Notes: generated by a model from the sequence alone, not told the origin. Positions 42,794 to 52,175 are shown, numbered from the stretch's first letter. The stretch is 64,000 nucleotides of DNA from Bradyrhizobium daqingense (GCF_021044685.1 NZ_CP088014.1:5380001-5444000), one strand, 5' to 3'. Translations and numbers: made by a program.

Positions 42794-43003
42794 TCACGCG
42801 ACCTGAGCCCGAAACAACCACCGGCGGTCGCGTTCGCGGCGCGTGCGGAAACCGTCAACGCACTTCTTGGAGCAGAGCGCCGTGCGCCAGGAATAGTACC
42901 GGATCAGGCCAAACTTGCCGCCGCACATCGCGCAGCCGTTGACTGAAGAGCAACGTTCGGATCCGGGTAGGCGACCTTCAGGACGTTCCGATGTATCGCA
43001 CAT
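42794..43003 (-). CDS. Small zinc-finger-like protein
   Basis: 69 residues. NGCAMCGGKFGLIRYYSWRTALCSKKCVDGFRTRRERD holds C-x2-C and C-x3-C pairs 17 residues apart, a likely zinc-binding treble-clef, then a basic tail. A good ribosome site (AGGGTGAG) precedes the ATG. First gene of the operon ending at 41807, 50 bp before the secreted gene. Confidence 0.65.
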   Translation of the reverse strand: MCDTSERPEGRLPGSERCSSVNGCAMCGGKFGLIRYYSWRTALCSKKCVDGFRTRRERDRRWLFRAQVA

Positions 43004-43532
43004 TGTTGTCTCACCCTGTTGCTTGCGCTTGTGCCGGTTCGTTCCCTTCGACCTCTCGCGGGTCGTGAATTGCCGCGACGCGGCTACGTATCGAGAAATG
43101 CGGTGGCTCCGTCCCTGGTCGTGTGCCTGTCGGTGAGGCGCCTTGGCGGTATGTTTCAGACCAGTTCCTGTGCGATTGATTGGCCGACACTCCCGATGGT
43201 CATGAGCCTAGTCCGCCGGCCACGAGGTGCTCAATTGTACGGAGGTAAATGGCCGACATGACTAGGAATGGAGGGGCTATACCTAGGTTTGTCCGGTCGT
43301 CGCCCGGGTCTCGCGCTGACTCTTGTTCAACGAGACAGCGCACCATGCGTCAGCTGCACGGTCACCGCGAAGAGAAGCTGGCACGGCGCGCTTGATGCCC
43401 TGCGATGAACAGCGGGAAAGCAGCCAGTTCCGAGGCAAATGTCTTATCGGCCATCCGACTTTGGCCGGAATTGCTCCTCTGGCTGCAACGTGCTCTACTT
43501 GCATTCCGCAGAGAGCGCCGGGAGCGTCTGCG
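43004..43532. other. Divergent intergenic region before the PAS kinase
   Basis: 529 bp without a convincing gene. Open frames here are short and lack ribosome sites; an in-frame TTG at 43323 could extend the kinase, but the added 70 residues show no domain. The notable feature is ATACCTAGGTTT at 43279-43290. It must carry promoters for the cysteine-rich operon and the kinase. Confidence 0.6.
43279..43290. promoter_or_regulatory. Possible regulator box ATACCTAGGTTT
   Basis: Its reverse complement, AAACCTAGGTAT, matches AAACCTAAGTAT at 46179-46190 in 11 of 12 positions; the latter overlaps the stop of the FixJ-like regulator and lies upstream of the extra receiver gene. The core CCTAGG is a palindrome. 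Two sites bracketing the kinase-regulator pair suggest auto-regulation by that regulator. Confidence 0.35.
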
Positions 43533-45518
43533 ATGAAGCCTGGCCGTGCAGCGACGTTCGGGAAGTCAGCCGTGCAGTTCCTCGCCGACTGCGTCAGGCA
43601 GACTGTTAATACGAAACAGCGCGTCGAGCCTGGTGACGCCAGTTTGCTCGAGTCGGTCAAGCAGTGGCAGCAAGTCTTCGAGCACAACCCCGTCATGTAC
43701 TTCATGGTTGATCCGGTCGGAACCGTGATCAACGTGAATACGTTCGGGGCCGCGCAACTCGGCTATACGGCCACTGAGTTGATCGGCCGATCAGTGCTGG
43801 ATGTCTTCTTCGAGGAAGACCGCGACTTCGTCCGCGCATGTGTCACGCTGTGCCTCGAGACCGTCGATCAGTCCCACACCTGGGAAATCCGGAAGGTTCG
43901 CAAGGACGGCTCGGTACTATGGGTGCGCGAGAACGCCAAGACCATGCTGCGGGCCGATGGCGGGCCGATCGTGCTGGTCGCCTGCGAGAACATCACCGAG
44001 CGTAAGGAAGCCGAGAATGCGCTGCGACAGAGCGAGGCTTATCTCGCGCAGGCGCAGGAATTGAGCCACACCGGCAGTTTCGGCTGGAGGTCGGCAACCG
44101 GAGAGATCACCTGGTCCAAGGAGACATATCGCATATTCCAATGCGACGAGGGGACCAAGCCTAGAATCCCCTTCATGCTCCAGCGTATTCATCCGGACGA
44201 TCGGCTCGCGGTGCAACAGACCACGGCTCGGGCTGCGCGAGAGGGCAAGGATTACGATCACGAATACCGGCTCGTGATGCCCGACGGCTCCATCAAATAC
44301 GTCCGGGCCGTGGCCCGGGCGACGCGGGACTTCAGCGGTCGTGTGGAGTTCGTCGGATCGGTAACCGACGTCACGGCGACCAAAGAGGCGGAGCGAAGGC
44401 TTCGTGAAAGCGAGCAGCGCTTTCGCGACTACGCCGAAACGGCGTCTGACTGGTTTTGGGAGACAGGGCCAGACCATCGCGTGACCCATATCTCGGAACA
44501 CTCCGATACCATCACGGCCCCCGCCGGCCTGCTCGGGCTCACGCGTTGGGACATTGCGCCCGATGCGAATCTCGAACCGGAAAAATGGCGACAACATCGG
44601 GAGGCGCTCGATGCCCACGTCCCGTTCCGCGACCTGGTGTATCGCAGCAAAGACCGCAACGGTCAGGCGATCTATGTCCGGACCAGCGGCAAGCCGTTCT
44701 TCGACGCGGAAGGCGCTTTTCTGGGTTATCGTGGCGTCTGCACCGACGTGACTGCGGCCATCCGGGCAGATCAGGCCGAAGAGGCGCTGCGCAAGGCCCA
44801 GGCCGAGCTTGCCCATGTGACGCGCGTCACGACACTGGGCGAGCTGACAGCTTCAATCGCGCACGAGATCAACCAGCCGCTCGCCGCCGTGATAGCAAAT
44901 GCCGACGCCTGTCTCTCCTGGCTGCAGCGCAACCCGCCAGATCTCAACGCGGCCCGCCGCTCCGTGGACTGGATCATCGAAGACGGCAAGCGTGCCAGCG
45001 ACGTGATCCGCCACGTCCGGGCGCTCGCCAAGCGGACCGACATCGAGATGGTGCCGCTCGACGCAAGCGCAGTCGTGCGGGAGGCCGTGGCGCTCGTTCA
45101 GCGCGAAATGGCCAGTCATGCCGTGTCGGTGCGAATGGAGCTATCATCTGCATTGCCCGAGATCTTTGGCGATCGAATCCAATTGCAACAGGTCCTGATC
45201 AACCTGATCATGAACGGGATCGAGGCCATGGAAGGCGTCGACGATCGCCCACGTGAGCTGGCAATCCGCTCAGTGGCGGACGGCGATGGCGTGGTGCTGG
45301 TGAGCGTCGCCGACTCCGGCGTCGGCATCTGCGAACAGGCGATTGACCGCCTGTTCACGCCGTTCTTCACCACGAAGTCCTCCGGCATGGGCATGGGGCT
45401 GTCGATCTGTCGCTCCATCGTCGAGGCCCATGGCGGACGACTTTCTGCCGCTCCGAACCGAGGGCACGGCGCAACTTTCCAGATCACCCTGCCCGTCCAT
45501 CGAGAGGAGGCATCGTGA
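43533..45518 (+). CDS. Soluble multi-PAS sensor histidine kinase
   Basis: 661 residues from ATG 43533 (GGGAG about 9 bases before). No membrane helix. Three PAS domains: one from VFEHNPVMYFMVDPVGTV to ENITERKEAE, a second with FGWRSATGEITWSKETYRIF to VTATKEAE, and a third with DWFWETGPDHRVTHISEHS to FLGYRGVCTDVTA. HisKA has GELTASIAHEINQPLAAV (phospho-accepting His), and the ATPase domain NLIMNGIEAMEG, DSGVGI and GMGMGLSICRSIV. The NQPL form is that of FixL/TodS-like kinases. Overlaps the next gene by 4 bp. Confidence 0.93.
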   Translation: MKPGRAATFGKSAVQFLADCVRQTVNTKQRVEPGDASLLESVKQWQQVFEHNPVMYFMVDPVGTVINVNTFGAAQLGYTATELIGRSVLDVFFEEDRDFVRACVTLCLETVDQSHTWEIRKVRKDGSVLWVRENAKTMLRADGGPIVLVACENITERKEAENALRQSEAYLAQAQELSHTGSFGWRSATGEITWSKETYRIFQCDEGTKPRIPFMLQRIHPDDRLAVQQTTARAAREGKDYDHEYRLVMPDGSIKYVRAVARATRDFSGRVEFVGSVTDVTATKEAERRLRESEQRFRDYAETASDWFWETGPDHRVTHISEHSDTITAPAGLLGLTRWDIAPDANLEPEKWRQHREALDAHVPFRDLVYRSKDRNGQAIYVRTSGKPFFDAEGAFLGYRGVCTDVTAAIRADQAEEALRKAQAELAHVTRVTTLGELTASIAHEINQPLAAVIANADACLSWLQRNPPDLNAARRSVDWIIEDGKRASDVIRHVRALAKRTDIEMVPLDASAVVREAVALVQREMASHAVSVRMELSSALPEIFGDRIQLQQVLINLIMNGIEAMEGVDDRPRELAIRSVADGDGVVLVSVADSGVGICEQAIDRLFTPFFTTKSSGMGMGLSICRSIVEAHGGRLSAAPNRGHGATFQITLPVHREEAS

Positions 45519-46186
45519 CCGAACGCGCAGGACCTTCGCGGGCGCAAGATGACGGCGATGAACCAATCGTCTTCATCGTCGATGACGACGCCTCTATGCG
45601 ACGTGCGCTCACCAATCTGTTCGAGTCGGTCGGCCTCAAAGTCGAAGCATTCGGCTCGGCACCGCAACTCCTCCAGGCCAAGCCGCCGGAAGTCCCCAGT
45701 TGCCTTGTGCTCGACATCCGGCTGCCCGGAGCGAGTGGCCTCGACCTTCAGAGCGATCTTGCCAAGGCCAATATCCACACGCCCATCATCTTCATTACCG
45801 GTCATGGTGACATTCCCATGACCGTTCGGGCCATGAAGAGCGGCGCGATCGACTTCCTGACCAAGCCGGTTCGTGACCAGGACATCCTGGACGCGGTCCA
45901 GGCCGCGATCGAGAGGGACCGCAAGCGCCGCCACCTCAACAGGACAATCTCGACCGTCCGATCACGGTTCGAGTCACTGTCCTCGCGGGAGAGAGACGTA
46001 TTGTCACTGGTGACGGCCGGTCTAATGAACAAGCAAGTGGCCGTCCAGCTCGGATTGGCGGAAATCACCGTCAAAATCTATCGCGGCCAGATCATGCGAA
46101 AAATGGGTGCGAAGTCGCTGGCCGACCTGGTGAGAATGAGCGAGGCGCTCGGGATTCGGCCCGGCAAGCCCGACATACAAACCTAA
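45515..46186 (+). CDS. FixJ-family response regulator (REC-LuxR HTH)
   Basis: 223 residues from GTG 45515, with GAGGAGG upstream. Receiver domain: FIVDDDASM, LVLDIRLPGASGLDL (phospho-accepting Asp), FITGHGDIPMTVRAMKSGA and LTKPVRD. DNA-binding domain: LSSRERDVLSLVTAGLMNKQVAVQLGLAEITVKIYRG, a LuxR-type helix-turn-helix. Cognate partner of the kinase before it, with coupled translation. Confidence 0.95.
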   Translation: MTERAGPSRAQDDGDEPIVFIVDDDASMRRALTNLFESVGLKVEAFGSAPQLLQAKPPEVPSCLVLDIRLPGASGLDLQSDLAKANIHTPIIFITGHGDIPMTVRAMKSGAIDFLTKPVRDQDILDAVQAAIERDRKRRHLNRTISTVRSRFESLSSRERDVLSLVTAGLMNKQVAVQLGLAEITVKIYRGQIMRKMGAKSLADLVRMSEALGIRPGKPDIQT

Positions 46187-46282
46187 GTATGAGTTTCCAA
46201 TGGTGACCGAGAGGTCCACCCTGCGTAGCCTATGTGTGGCCGCAGCGACGGCAAGCGTAATCCCGAGCGAGGAGCGGACGTC

Positions 46283-46669
46283 TTGTCAGTGGCTTCGGTC
46301 ATTTCGGTGCTCGACGATGACCCTTACGTGCGGGCGGCGCTCCACAACCTGTTGGAATCGCGCGGGTACATCGTCCACACGTTCGCCTCCGCCGACGAGT
46401 TTCTGCGATCGACCGTTTCGAGCGACACCTCATGCGTCATCGCGGACGTGCAGATGCCATTGGTCACCGGCATCGACCTGCTGACGCAGATGCGCGCGCA
46501 GGGTTCGGCTACGCCGTTCATCTTCATCACGGCTTTCCCGGATGAGAGCGTGCGTGTGCGCGCGCTCAAGGCCGGTGCAATCTGTTTCCTCGGCAAGCCG
46601 TTCGCCGCTTCCGATCTGATGCCGTGCCTGGAGCGAGCGCTGGCAGCAAGTAACGAAACCTCGGAGTGA
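46283..46669 (+). CDS. Single-domain response regulator receiver
   Basis: 128 residues from a TTG at 46283, chosen because GGAG lies 8 bases before; an ATG at 46232 would add 17 residues with a weaker site. Bare receiver of FixJ type: ISVLDDDPYVRAAL, VIADVQMPLVTGIDL (Asp), FITAFPDESVRVRALKAGA and FLGKPFAASDL (Lys). Third gene of the kinase cluster and possibly a competing phosphate sink for the kinase. Confidence 0.88.
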   Translation: MSVASVISVLDDDPYVRAALHNLLESRGYIVHTFASADEFLRSTVSSDTSCVIADVQMPLVTGIDLLTQMRAQGSATPFIFITAFPDESVRVRALKAGAICFLGKPFAASDLMPCLERALAASNETSE

Positions 46670-46809
46670 TTGTGCGGCGACCCGCGAACCTGCGGTGACG
46701 GCGACCGGGACGATCCCGCTTCGTGCGAAGGCCCGGGATGGCCGCGGTCGCGGCCGCCCTGGGACGAGGGAGAATGGTTTGGCGCCCTACACGAAGCACG
46801 CCCCACCGC

Positions 46810-47781
46810 TCAATCCACCTTGATATTGGCCGCCTTGATCATCGGCCACCATTTTGCGATCTCGGCCTTCTGGCGCGCGCCGAGCGCTTCGGGCGTGAGC
46901 TGGTCCTTGGGCGTCATCTCCAGGCCCTGGCTTTCGAGCTGCTTCCTGACCGCGGGATCGTTTAGCGCTTCAACGGCCGCCGCATTCAGCTTGGCCACGA
47001 TCTCCTTCGGCGTGCCCTTCGGCACCCACATGCCCGACCACAGCGTCATGTTGAAGCCCTTCAGGCCCGCCTCCTCCGCGGTCGGAATCTCCGGTGCCGA
47101 CGGCAGGCGCTTGTCGTCGGTGATGGCGTAGGCGCGAATGGTGCCGGCGCGGACCTGGTTGATGGAGTTGGAGGTCTGGTCGACGATGAGGTCGATCTGG
47201 CCGGCGATGAGGTCGTTCAGGGCGGGCGCGGTGCCGCGATACGGCACATATTGCAGCTTGATGCCGGAGACATTCTCGAAATAAACGCCGGCGATGTGGC
47301 TGCCGGAGCCCGCGCCGGCCGTGCCGGCGGTCGGGGGCGACGGCCGCGACTTCAGCCACTCGAGCAGCTCCTTCAGCGAATTTGCGGGCACCGCATTCTT
47401 GCTCACTACGATCATCGGGTTGCTCGGCAGCAGCACCACCGGCTCGAGGTCGGCGACGAGATCGTAGCTGAGCTTGTAGACCGCGCCATTGGCGACGTGC
47501 GTGCCGAGATGGCCGAAGGAGATGGTATAGCCGTCCGGCGGCGATTGCACCGCGCGGCCGACGCCGATCGAGCCGCCCGCGCCGGTGACGTTCTCGATCA
47601 CCACAGCCTGCCCCAGCGTCACCCGCATCCGCTCGGCAAGCACCCGCGCCATAGCATCGGACGGCCCGCCGGCCGAGAACGGCACGATGATCGTGATGGG
47701 ACGCGTCGGAAAATCCTGGGCGCGCGCAGCGCCGGTTACAGCGAGAATACCAATCAGCGCAGCCCAGACGGCCTTCTTCAT
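46810..47781 (-). CDS. Bug/TctC-family periplasmic substrate-binding protein
   Basis: 323 residues from MKKAVWAALIG, signal peptide ending AARA-QD. TctC family: DFPTRPITIIVPFSAGGPSDAMAR at the N-terminus, GGSIGVGRAVQSPPDGYTI, and LFENVSGIKLQYVPYRGTAPALNDLIAGQIDL. These proteins bind carboxylates for tripartite tricarboxylate transporters. No tctA/tctB membrane genes are nearby, so it is an orphan binding protein as is common in this group. Convergent with the receiver gene. Confidence 0.9.
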   Translation of the reverse strand: MKKAVWAALIGILAVTGAARAQDFPTRPITIIVPFSAGGPSDAMARVLAERMRVTLGQAVVIENVTGAGGSIGVGRAVQSPPDGYTISFGHLGTHVANGAVYKLSYDLVADLEPVVLLPSNPMIVVSKNAVPANSLKELLEWLKSRPSPPTAGTAGAGSGSHIAGVYFENVSGIKLQYVPYRGTAPALNDLIAGQIDLIVDQTSNSINQVRAGTIRAYAITDDKRLPSAPEIPTAEEAGLKGFNMTLWSGMWVPKGTPKEIVAKLNAAAVEALNDPAVRKQLESQGLEMTPKDQLTPEALGARQKAEIAKWWPMIKAANIKVD

Positions 47782-47862
47782 TGTCCTCTCCCCAGCGATG
47801 TCGATATTGCTCTTGCTCTTCCCGCGTACGGGAAGAGGGATCATTCCTGGCGCATAGCCGCG

Positions 47863-49104
47863 CTAGAATTGGGCGTAATCGATAGGCTTGTGGCGATCGA
47901 GCGTGCGGGTGACCGGCGGCAGCGGGTATTTCAGGCCGGTCGCGCAGTTGAACAGCATCACGCGGTCACTCTTCGAGACGCGGCCGTCGGCGAGGCTGTC
48001 CTTGTAGGCGGCGTAGGTCGCGGCGCCCTCGGGGCAGAGCAAGAGCCCCTCCTCGCGCGCGACCTCGTTCAGCGCCGCCGAGATCTTGTCGTCGTCGACC
48101 GCAATGGCAAAGCCCTTGCTCTCGCGCACCGCGCGCAGGATGAGGAAATCGCCGATCGCCTGCGGCACCCGGATTCCCGATGCGATGGTGTGGGCGTCCT
48201 CCCAGCGTGTCGCATGCTCGGTGCCGGCGTCATAGGCGCGCACCATCGGCGCGCAGCCCGAGGCCTGCACCGCGACCATGCGCGGGCGCTTCGAACCGAT
48301 GAAGCCGATCTTCTCGAGCTCGTCGAACGCCTTCCACATTCCGATCAGGCCGGTGCCACCGCCGGTCGGATAGAAGATCACGTCGGGCACGTCCCAGCCG
48401 AGCTGCTCGGCGAGCTCCAGTCCCATCGTCTTCTTGCCCTCGATGCGGTACGGCTCCTTCAACGTCGACGTGTCGAACCAGCCGACCTTGGCCTTGCCCT
48501 CGCCGACGATCTTGCCGCAATCGTCGATATAACCATTGACGCGGTAGACGGTGGCGCCCTGCAGCTCGATCTCGCTGACGTTCACCTCCGGCGTATCGGC
48601 CGGGCAGAAGATCGTGGTCTTGATGCCGCAGGACGTCGCATAGGCCGCGAGTGCCGCGCCGGCATTGCCGTTGGTCGGCATCGCCATGTGCTTGATGCCG
48701 AGCGCCTTGCCCATCGACACCGCCATGACGAGACCGCGCGCCTTGAACGAGCCGGTCGGCAGGCGTCCCTCGTCCTTCACGATGATCTCACCGCCGCCGA
48801 GCTTGTTGCCGAGCTTGGGCAGCCGGATCAGCGGGGTGGTCACTTCGCCGAGCGAGACGATGTCCCTGCATTTGCGCACCGGCAGCAGCTCGCGGTAGCG
48901 CCACATGTCGCCGGGCCGCTGCGCGAGCGCATCCTTGGTCAGCGCCTTCTTCACGCCGGCGAGGTCGTAGCGGACGAGAAGCGGCTTGCCGGCCTTGGAC
49001 AGGTTGTGGACTTGGTCGGCGGCGTAGTGATCGCCCTCCATCGCGCATTCGAGATGGGTGACGAAAGTCGGGCGTTCGATGGTGAGGTTGTCGTTGTCGT
49101 GCAT
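47863..49104 (-). CDS. thrC: Threonine synthase
   Basis: 413 residues. PLP fold type II: RLPTGSFKARGLVMAV has the PLP lysine, PTNGNAGAALAAYA is the phosphate loop, and YPTGGGTGLIGMWKAF the glycine loop. Length and the N-terminal domain with LECAMEGDHYAADQVHNL match the threonine synthases of the short class. Converts O-phosphohomoserine to threonine, substrate of ilvA in this window. Some members of this family are mis-annotated; the reaction is assigned from family resemblance. Confidence 0.8.
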   Translation of the reverse strand: MHDNDNLTIERPTFVTHLECAMEGDHYAADQVHNLSKAGKPLLVRYDLAGVKKALTKDALAQRPGDMWRYRELLPVRKCRDIVSLGEVTTPLIRLPKLGNKLGGGEIIVKDEGRLPTGSFKARGLVMAVSMGKALGIKHMAMPTNGNAGAALAAYATSCGIKTTIFCPADTPEVNVSEIELQGATVYRVNGYIDDCGKIVGEGKAKVGWFDTSTLKEPYRIEGKKTMGLELAEQLGWDVPDVIFYPTGGGTGLIGMWKAFDELEKIGFIGSKRPRMVAVQASGCAPMVRAYDAGTEHATRWEDAHTIASGIRVPQAIGDFLILRAVRESKGFAIAVDDDKISAALNEVAREEGLLLCPEGAATYAAYKDSLADGRVSKSDRVMLFNCATGLKYPLPPVTRTLDRHKPIDYAQF

Positions 49105-49147
49105 GGCTCGATTCTTTCTTCTTCCTTATGTCGCCAGTTTCTGCATC

Positions 49148-49230
49148 CGTCATTGCCGGGCTTGACCCGGCAATCCATCCATGAAGAGCGCTTCGCTTGA
49201 TGGATGCGCGGGTCAAGCCCGCGCATGACG
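49148..49230. repeat. Palindromic intergenic repeat
   Basis: About 83 bp between threonine synthase and lpdA. CGTCATTGCCGGGCTTGACC and GGTCAAGCCCGCGCATGACG are complementary at both ends, with inner ATCCATCCATGAAG/CTTGATGGAT. A hybrid of the GTCATTGC and GTCATG subtypes. Confidence 0.8.
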
Positions 49231-49242
49231 AGCGGGAATACG

Positions 49243-50664
49243 CTAGATATTCAGCACCCTTCCATAAGCATCCAGCACCGCTTCCTTCATCATCTCCGAC
49301 AGGGTCGGATGCGGGAACACCGTGTGCATCAGTTCTTCTTCCGTGGTCTCCAGATTCATCGCGACGACGTAGCCCTGGATCAGCTCGGTCACTTCAGCAC
49401 CGACCATGTGGGCGCCGAGCAGCTGGCCGGTCTTCTTGTCGAAGATCACCTTGACCAGGCCCTGGTCCTCGCCGAGCGCGATCGCCTTGCCGTTGCCGAC
49501 GAAGGGGAAGCGGCCGACGCGGATCTCGCGGCCGCTCTCTTTCGCCTTGGCTTCGGTCAGACCGACCGAGGCCACCTGCGGATGGCAATAGGTGCAGCCC
49601 GGGATCATGTTCTTGTCCATGGGATGAGGATGGAGGCCCTTGATCGCCTCGACGCAGATCACGCCCTCATGCTCGGCCTTGTGCGCGAGCATGGGAGGAC
49701 CGGCGACGTCGCCGATGGCGTAGATGCCGGGAATGTTGGTCTTGCCGTAGCCGTCGACCACGATGATGCCGCGGTCGGTCTTCACGCCGAGCTTTTCCAG
49801 ACCGAGATTCTCGATGTTGCCGACCACGCCGACCGCCGAGATGACGCGCTCGAATTCGGTCGTGACGGGCTTGCCCTTGCCGTCGTCGATGGTGGCGACG
49901 ACGCTGTCGGCCTTCTTCTCGAGCTTCGTCACCTTGGTCGAGGACATGATCTTGATGCCCTGCTTCTCCAGCCGCTTGCGCGCAAGGCCGGCGATCTCGG
50001 CGTCCTCGACGGGCAGGATCTGCGGCAGCACCTCGACGACCGTGACGTCGGATCCCATGGTGTGGAAGAAGGAGGCGAACTCGATGCCGATCGCGCCGGA
50101 GCCGACCACCAGCAGCGACTTCGGCATCCGCTCCGGTACCATCGCCTCGAAGTAGGTCCAGACCAGCTTCTTGTCGGGCTCGAGGCCCGGCAGCACGCGC
50201 GGCCGCGCGCCGGTCGCGACGATGATGTGCTTAGCCTGATAGCTCCCCTCGCCAAGGGCGCCCTTTGGGCCCTCGACGTCGGACTTCTTCACGGTGACCT
50301 TGCCGGGTGCGTCGATCGAGGCGGCGCCCCAGATCACGCTGACCTTGTTCTTCTTCATCAGGAAGCCGACGCCGTCGTTGAGGCGCTTGGAGACGCCGCG
50401 CGAGCGCTGCACCACGGCCTTCGGATCGAAGGAGACCTTTTCCGCCGACAGGCCGTAGTCCTTGGCGTGCTGCATGTAGTGATAGATCTCAGCCGAGCGC
50501 AGCAGCGCCTTGGTCGGGATGCAGCCCCAGTTCAGGCAGATGCCGCCGAGATAGGACTTTTCGACGATCGCGACCTTGAAGCCGAGCTGCGCGGCGCGGA
50601 TCGCGGTGACGTAGCCGCCGGGACCGGAACCGATGATGATGACGTCGAAGGATGTATCGGCCAT
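49243..50664 (-). CDS. lpdA: Dihydrolipoyl dehydrogenase (E3)
   Basis: 473 residues from MADTSFDVIIIGSGPGG (50664). FAD-binding GxGxxG at the start, redox-active cysteines in GGICLNWGCIPTKALL, NAD-binding VVGSGAIGIEF, and HPHPTLSEMMKEAV with the catalytic His-Glu pair at the C-terminus. Supplies E3 to the PDH complex coded just upstream. Separated from pdhC by a 140-bp gap with a palindromic repeat. Confidence 0.96.
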   Translation of the reverse strand: MADTSFDVIIIGSGPGGYVTAIRAAQLGFKVAIVEKSYLGGICLNWGCIPTKALLRSAEIYHYMQHAKDYGLSAEKVSFDPKAVVQRSRGVSKRLNDGVGFLMKKNKVSVIWGAASIDAPGKVTVKKSDVEGPKGALGEGSYQAKHIIVATGARPRVLPGLEPDKKLVWTYFEAMVPERMPKSLLVVGSGAIGIEFASFFHTMGSDVTVVEVLPQILPVEDAEIAGLARKRLEKQGIKIMSSTKVTKLEKKADSVVATIDDGKGKPVTTEFERVISAVGVVGNIENLGLEKLGVKTDRGIIVVDGYGKTNIPGIYAIGDVAGPPMLAHKAEHEGVICVEAIKGLHPHPMDKNMIPGCTYCHPQVASVGLTEAKAKESGREIRVGRFPFVGNGKAIALGEDQGLVKVIFDKKTGQLLGAHMVGAEVTELIQGYVVAMNLETTEEELMHTVFPHPTLSEMMKEAVLDAYGRVLNI

Positions 50665-50708
50665 GCTGTACGCTCGTTCTCGCTCCAACCGGCCTTAACG
50701 TTCGAGAC

Positions 50709-50790
50709 CGTCATTGCGAGGAGCTCTTGCGACGAAGCAATCCAGTCTGCCGGTCACGTCCGGGATTGCTTCGCTTCGCTCGCAATGACG
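50709..50790. repeat. Palindromic intergenic repeat, CGTCATTGCGAGGAG type
   Basis: About 82 bp between lpdA and pdhC, arms CGTCATTGCGAGGAGC..GACGAAGCAATCC and GGATTGCTTCG..CTCGCAATGACG. Same subtype as 32221-32313 and 57550-57635. Located inside what is otherwise a same-strand gene series, where it may lower lpdA read-through. Confidence 0.85.
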
Positions 50791-50804
50791 ACGCGAATTT
50801 GTCG

Positions 50805-52175
50805 TCACACCATCATCATGACCGGATTTTCGATCAGCTGCTTGAACGCGCCGATCAGCTCGGCGCCGAGCGCGCCGTCGATGGCACGGTGATCGCAGGA
50901 CAGCGTCACGCTCATCATGTTGGCGACCTCGATCTTGCCGCCACGCACGACGGGACGTTCCTCGCTGGTGCCGACTGCCAGAATGGTCGCATGAGGCGGG
51001 TTGATCACGGCGGTGAAGTGGCTGATGCCGTACATGCCGAGGTTGGAGACCGCGGTGGTGCCGCCCTGGTATTCCTCGGGCTTCAACTTGCGGGAACGAG
51101 CACGCGCGGCGAAATCCTTCATCTCATTCGAGATGGTCGACAGCGTCTTGGTCTCAGCCTTGCGGATGATCGGCGTGATCAGGCCGCCGGGCATCGCGAC
51201 GGCGACGCCGACGTCGGAATGGTGATGCTTGACCATGCCGCTTTCGGTCCAGCTGACGTTACAGTTCGGGATCTTCTGCAGCGCCACCGCCATCGCCTTG
51301 ATGACGAAGTCGTTGACCGAGATCTTGTAGAGCGGCTTCTTCTCCTTGTCCTTCGGCGCGGCAGCGTTGATCTCCTCGCGCGCGGCGAGCAGCTTGCCGA
51401 TGTCGCAGTCGATGGTGAGGTAGAAGTGTGGGACGTTCTGGATCGACGCGGTCAGGCGCTGCGCAATGGTGCGGCGCATGCCGTCGTGCGGGACGATGTC
51501 GTAGGAGCCAGGCTCGAACAGCGACAGGATCTGCTTGTCCGACATGGTCGGCGCGATCGCAGGCGCGCCTGAGGGCGCAGCGGCCGGTGCCTTGAGGCCC
51601 TTGCCGGACTTGGCCTGCTCGACGTCGCGCGCGACCACGCGGCCGTGCGGGCCGGTGCCGGTGACCATGCCGACATCGATGCCGGCTTCCTTGGCAAGAC
51701 GGCGGGCCAACGGCGATGAGAACACGCGGCCGCCATGGCCGTTGCCCTGCGCGGCCGGTGCGGCGGCCTGCGGCGCGGGTGACGCGGCCGGCGGCGGTGC
51801 TGCCTTGGTTGCTTCCTTGGGCGCGGTCGCTGCGGGCGCCGACGCAGCGGCGGGAGCCTCAGCAGGCTTCTCGGCTTTCGGCGGGGCAGCCGAGGCAGTG
51901 GGCTTCGCGCTACCTGCCGCCTTCACGTCCTCGCCCTCGCCGGCGAGCACGGCGATGACGTCGTTGACCGGGACGTCCTGCGTACCCTCGGGCACCAGGA
52001 TCTTGGCGAGCGTGCCCTCGTCGATCGCCTCGACCTCCATGGTCGCCTTGTCGGTCTCGATCTCGGCGATGACGTCGCCGGATTTGACCTTGTCGCCTTC
52101 CTTCTTCAGCCACTTGGCGAGGTTGCCCTTCTCCATCGTCGGCGAGAGAGCGGGCATCAGGATGTTGATGGGCAT
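50805..52175 (-). CDS. pdhC: Pyruvate dehydrogenase E2, dihydrolipoamide acetyltransferase
   Basis: 456 residues from MPINILMPALSPTME (52175). N-terminal lipoyl domain with ETDKATMEVEA (lipoyl lysine), an Ala/Pro linker, a peripheral subunit-binding domain (FSSPLARRLAKEAGIDVG), then the catalytic domain with LSCDHRAIDGALGAE containing the HxxxD catalytic motif. One lipoyl domain only, the second being carried by the E1-beta protein (53000-54388). Downstream of the cytosine deaminase gene. Confidence 0.95.
   Translation of the reverse strand: MPINILMPALSPTMEKGNLAKWLKKEGDKVKSGDVIAEIETDKATMEVEAIDEGTLAKILVPEGTQDVPVNDVIAVLAGEGEDVKAAGSAKPTASAAPPKAEKPAEAPAAASAPAATAPKEATKAAPPPAASPAPQAAAPAAQGNGHGGRVFSSPLARRLAKEAGIDVGMVTGTGPHGRVVARDVEQAKSGKGLKAPAAAPSGAPAIAPTMSDKQILSLFEPGSYDIVPHDGMRRTIAQRLTASIQNVPHFYLTIDCDIGKLLAAREEINAAAPKDKEKKPLYKISVNDFVIKAMAVALQKIPNCNVSWTESGMVKHHHSDVGVAVAMPGGLITPIIRKAETKTLSTISNEMKDFAARARSRKLKPEEYQGGTTAVSNLGMYGISHFTAVINPPHATILAVGTSEERPVVRGGKIEVANMMSVTLSCDHRAIDGALGAELIGAFKQLIENPVMMMV

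Noticed and set aside
47251..49200. Plus-strand frame of 649 codons opposite threonine synthase and the Bug protein
   Set aside because: Antisense shadow of two genes with clear family motifs; the translation is low-complexity Arg/His/Ala/Gly.
49204..50892. Plus-strand frame of 562 codons opposite lpdA
   Set aside because: Antisense shadow of a gene with full dihydrolipoyl dehydrogenase motifs.
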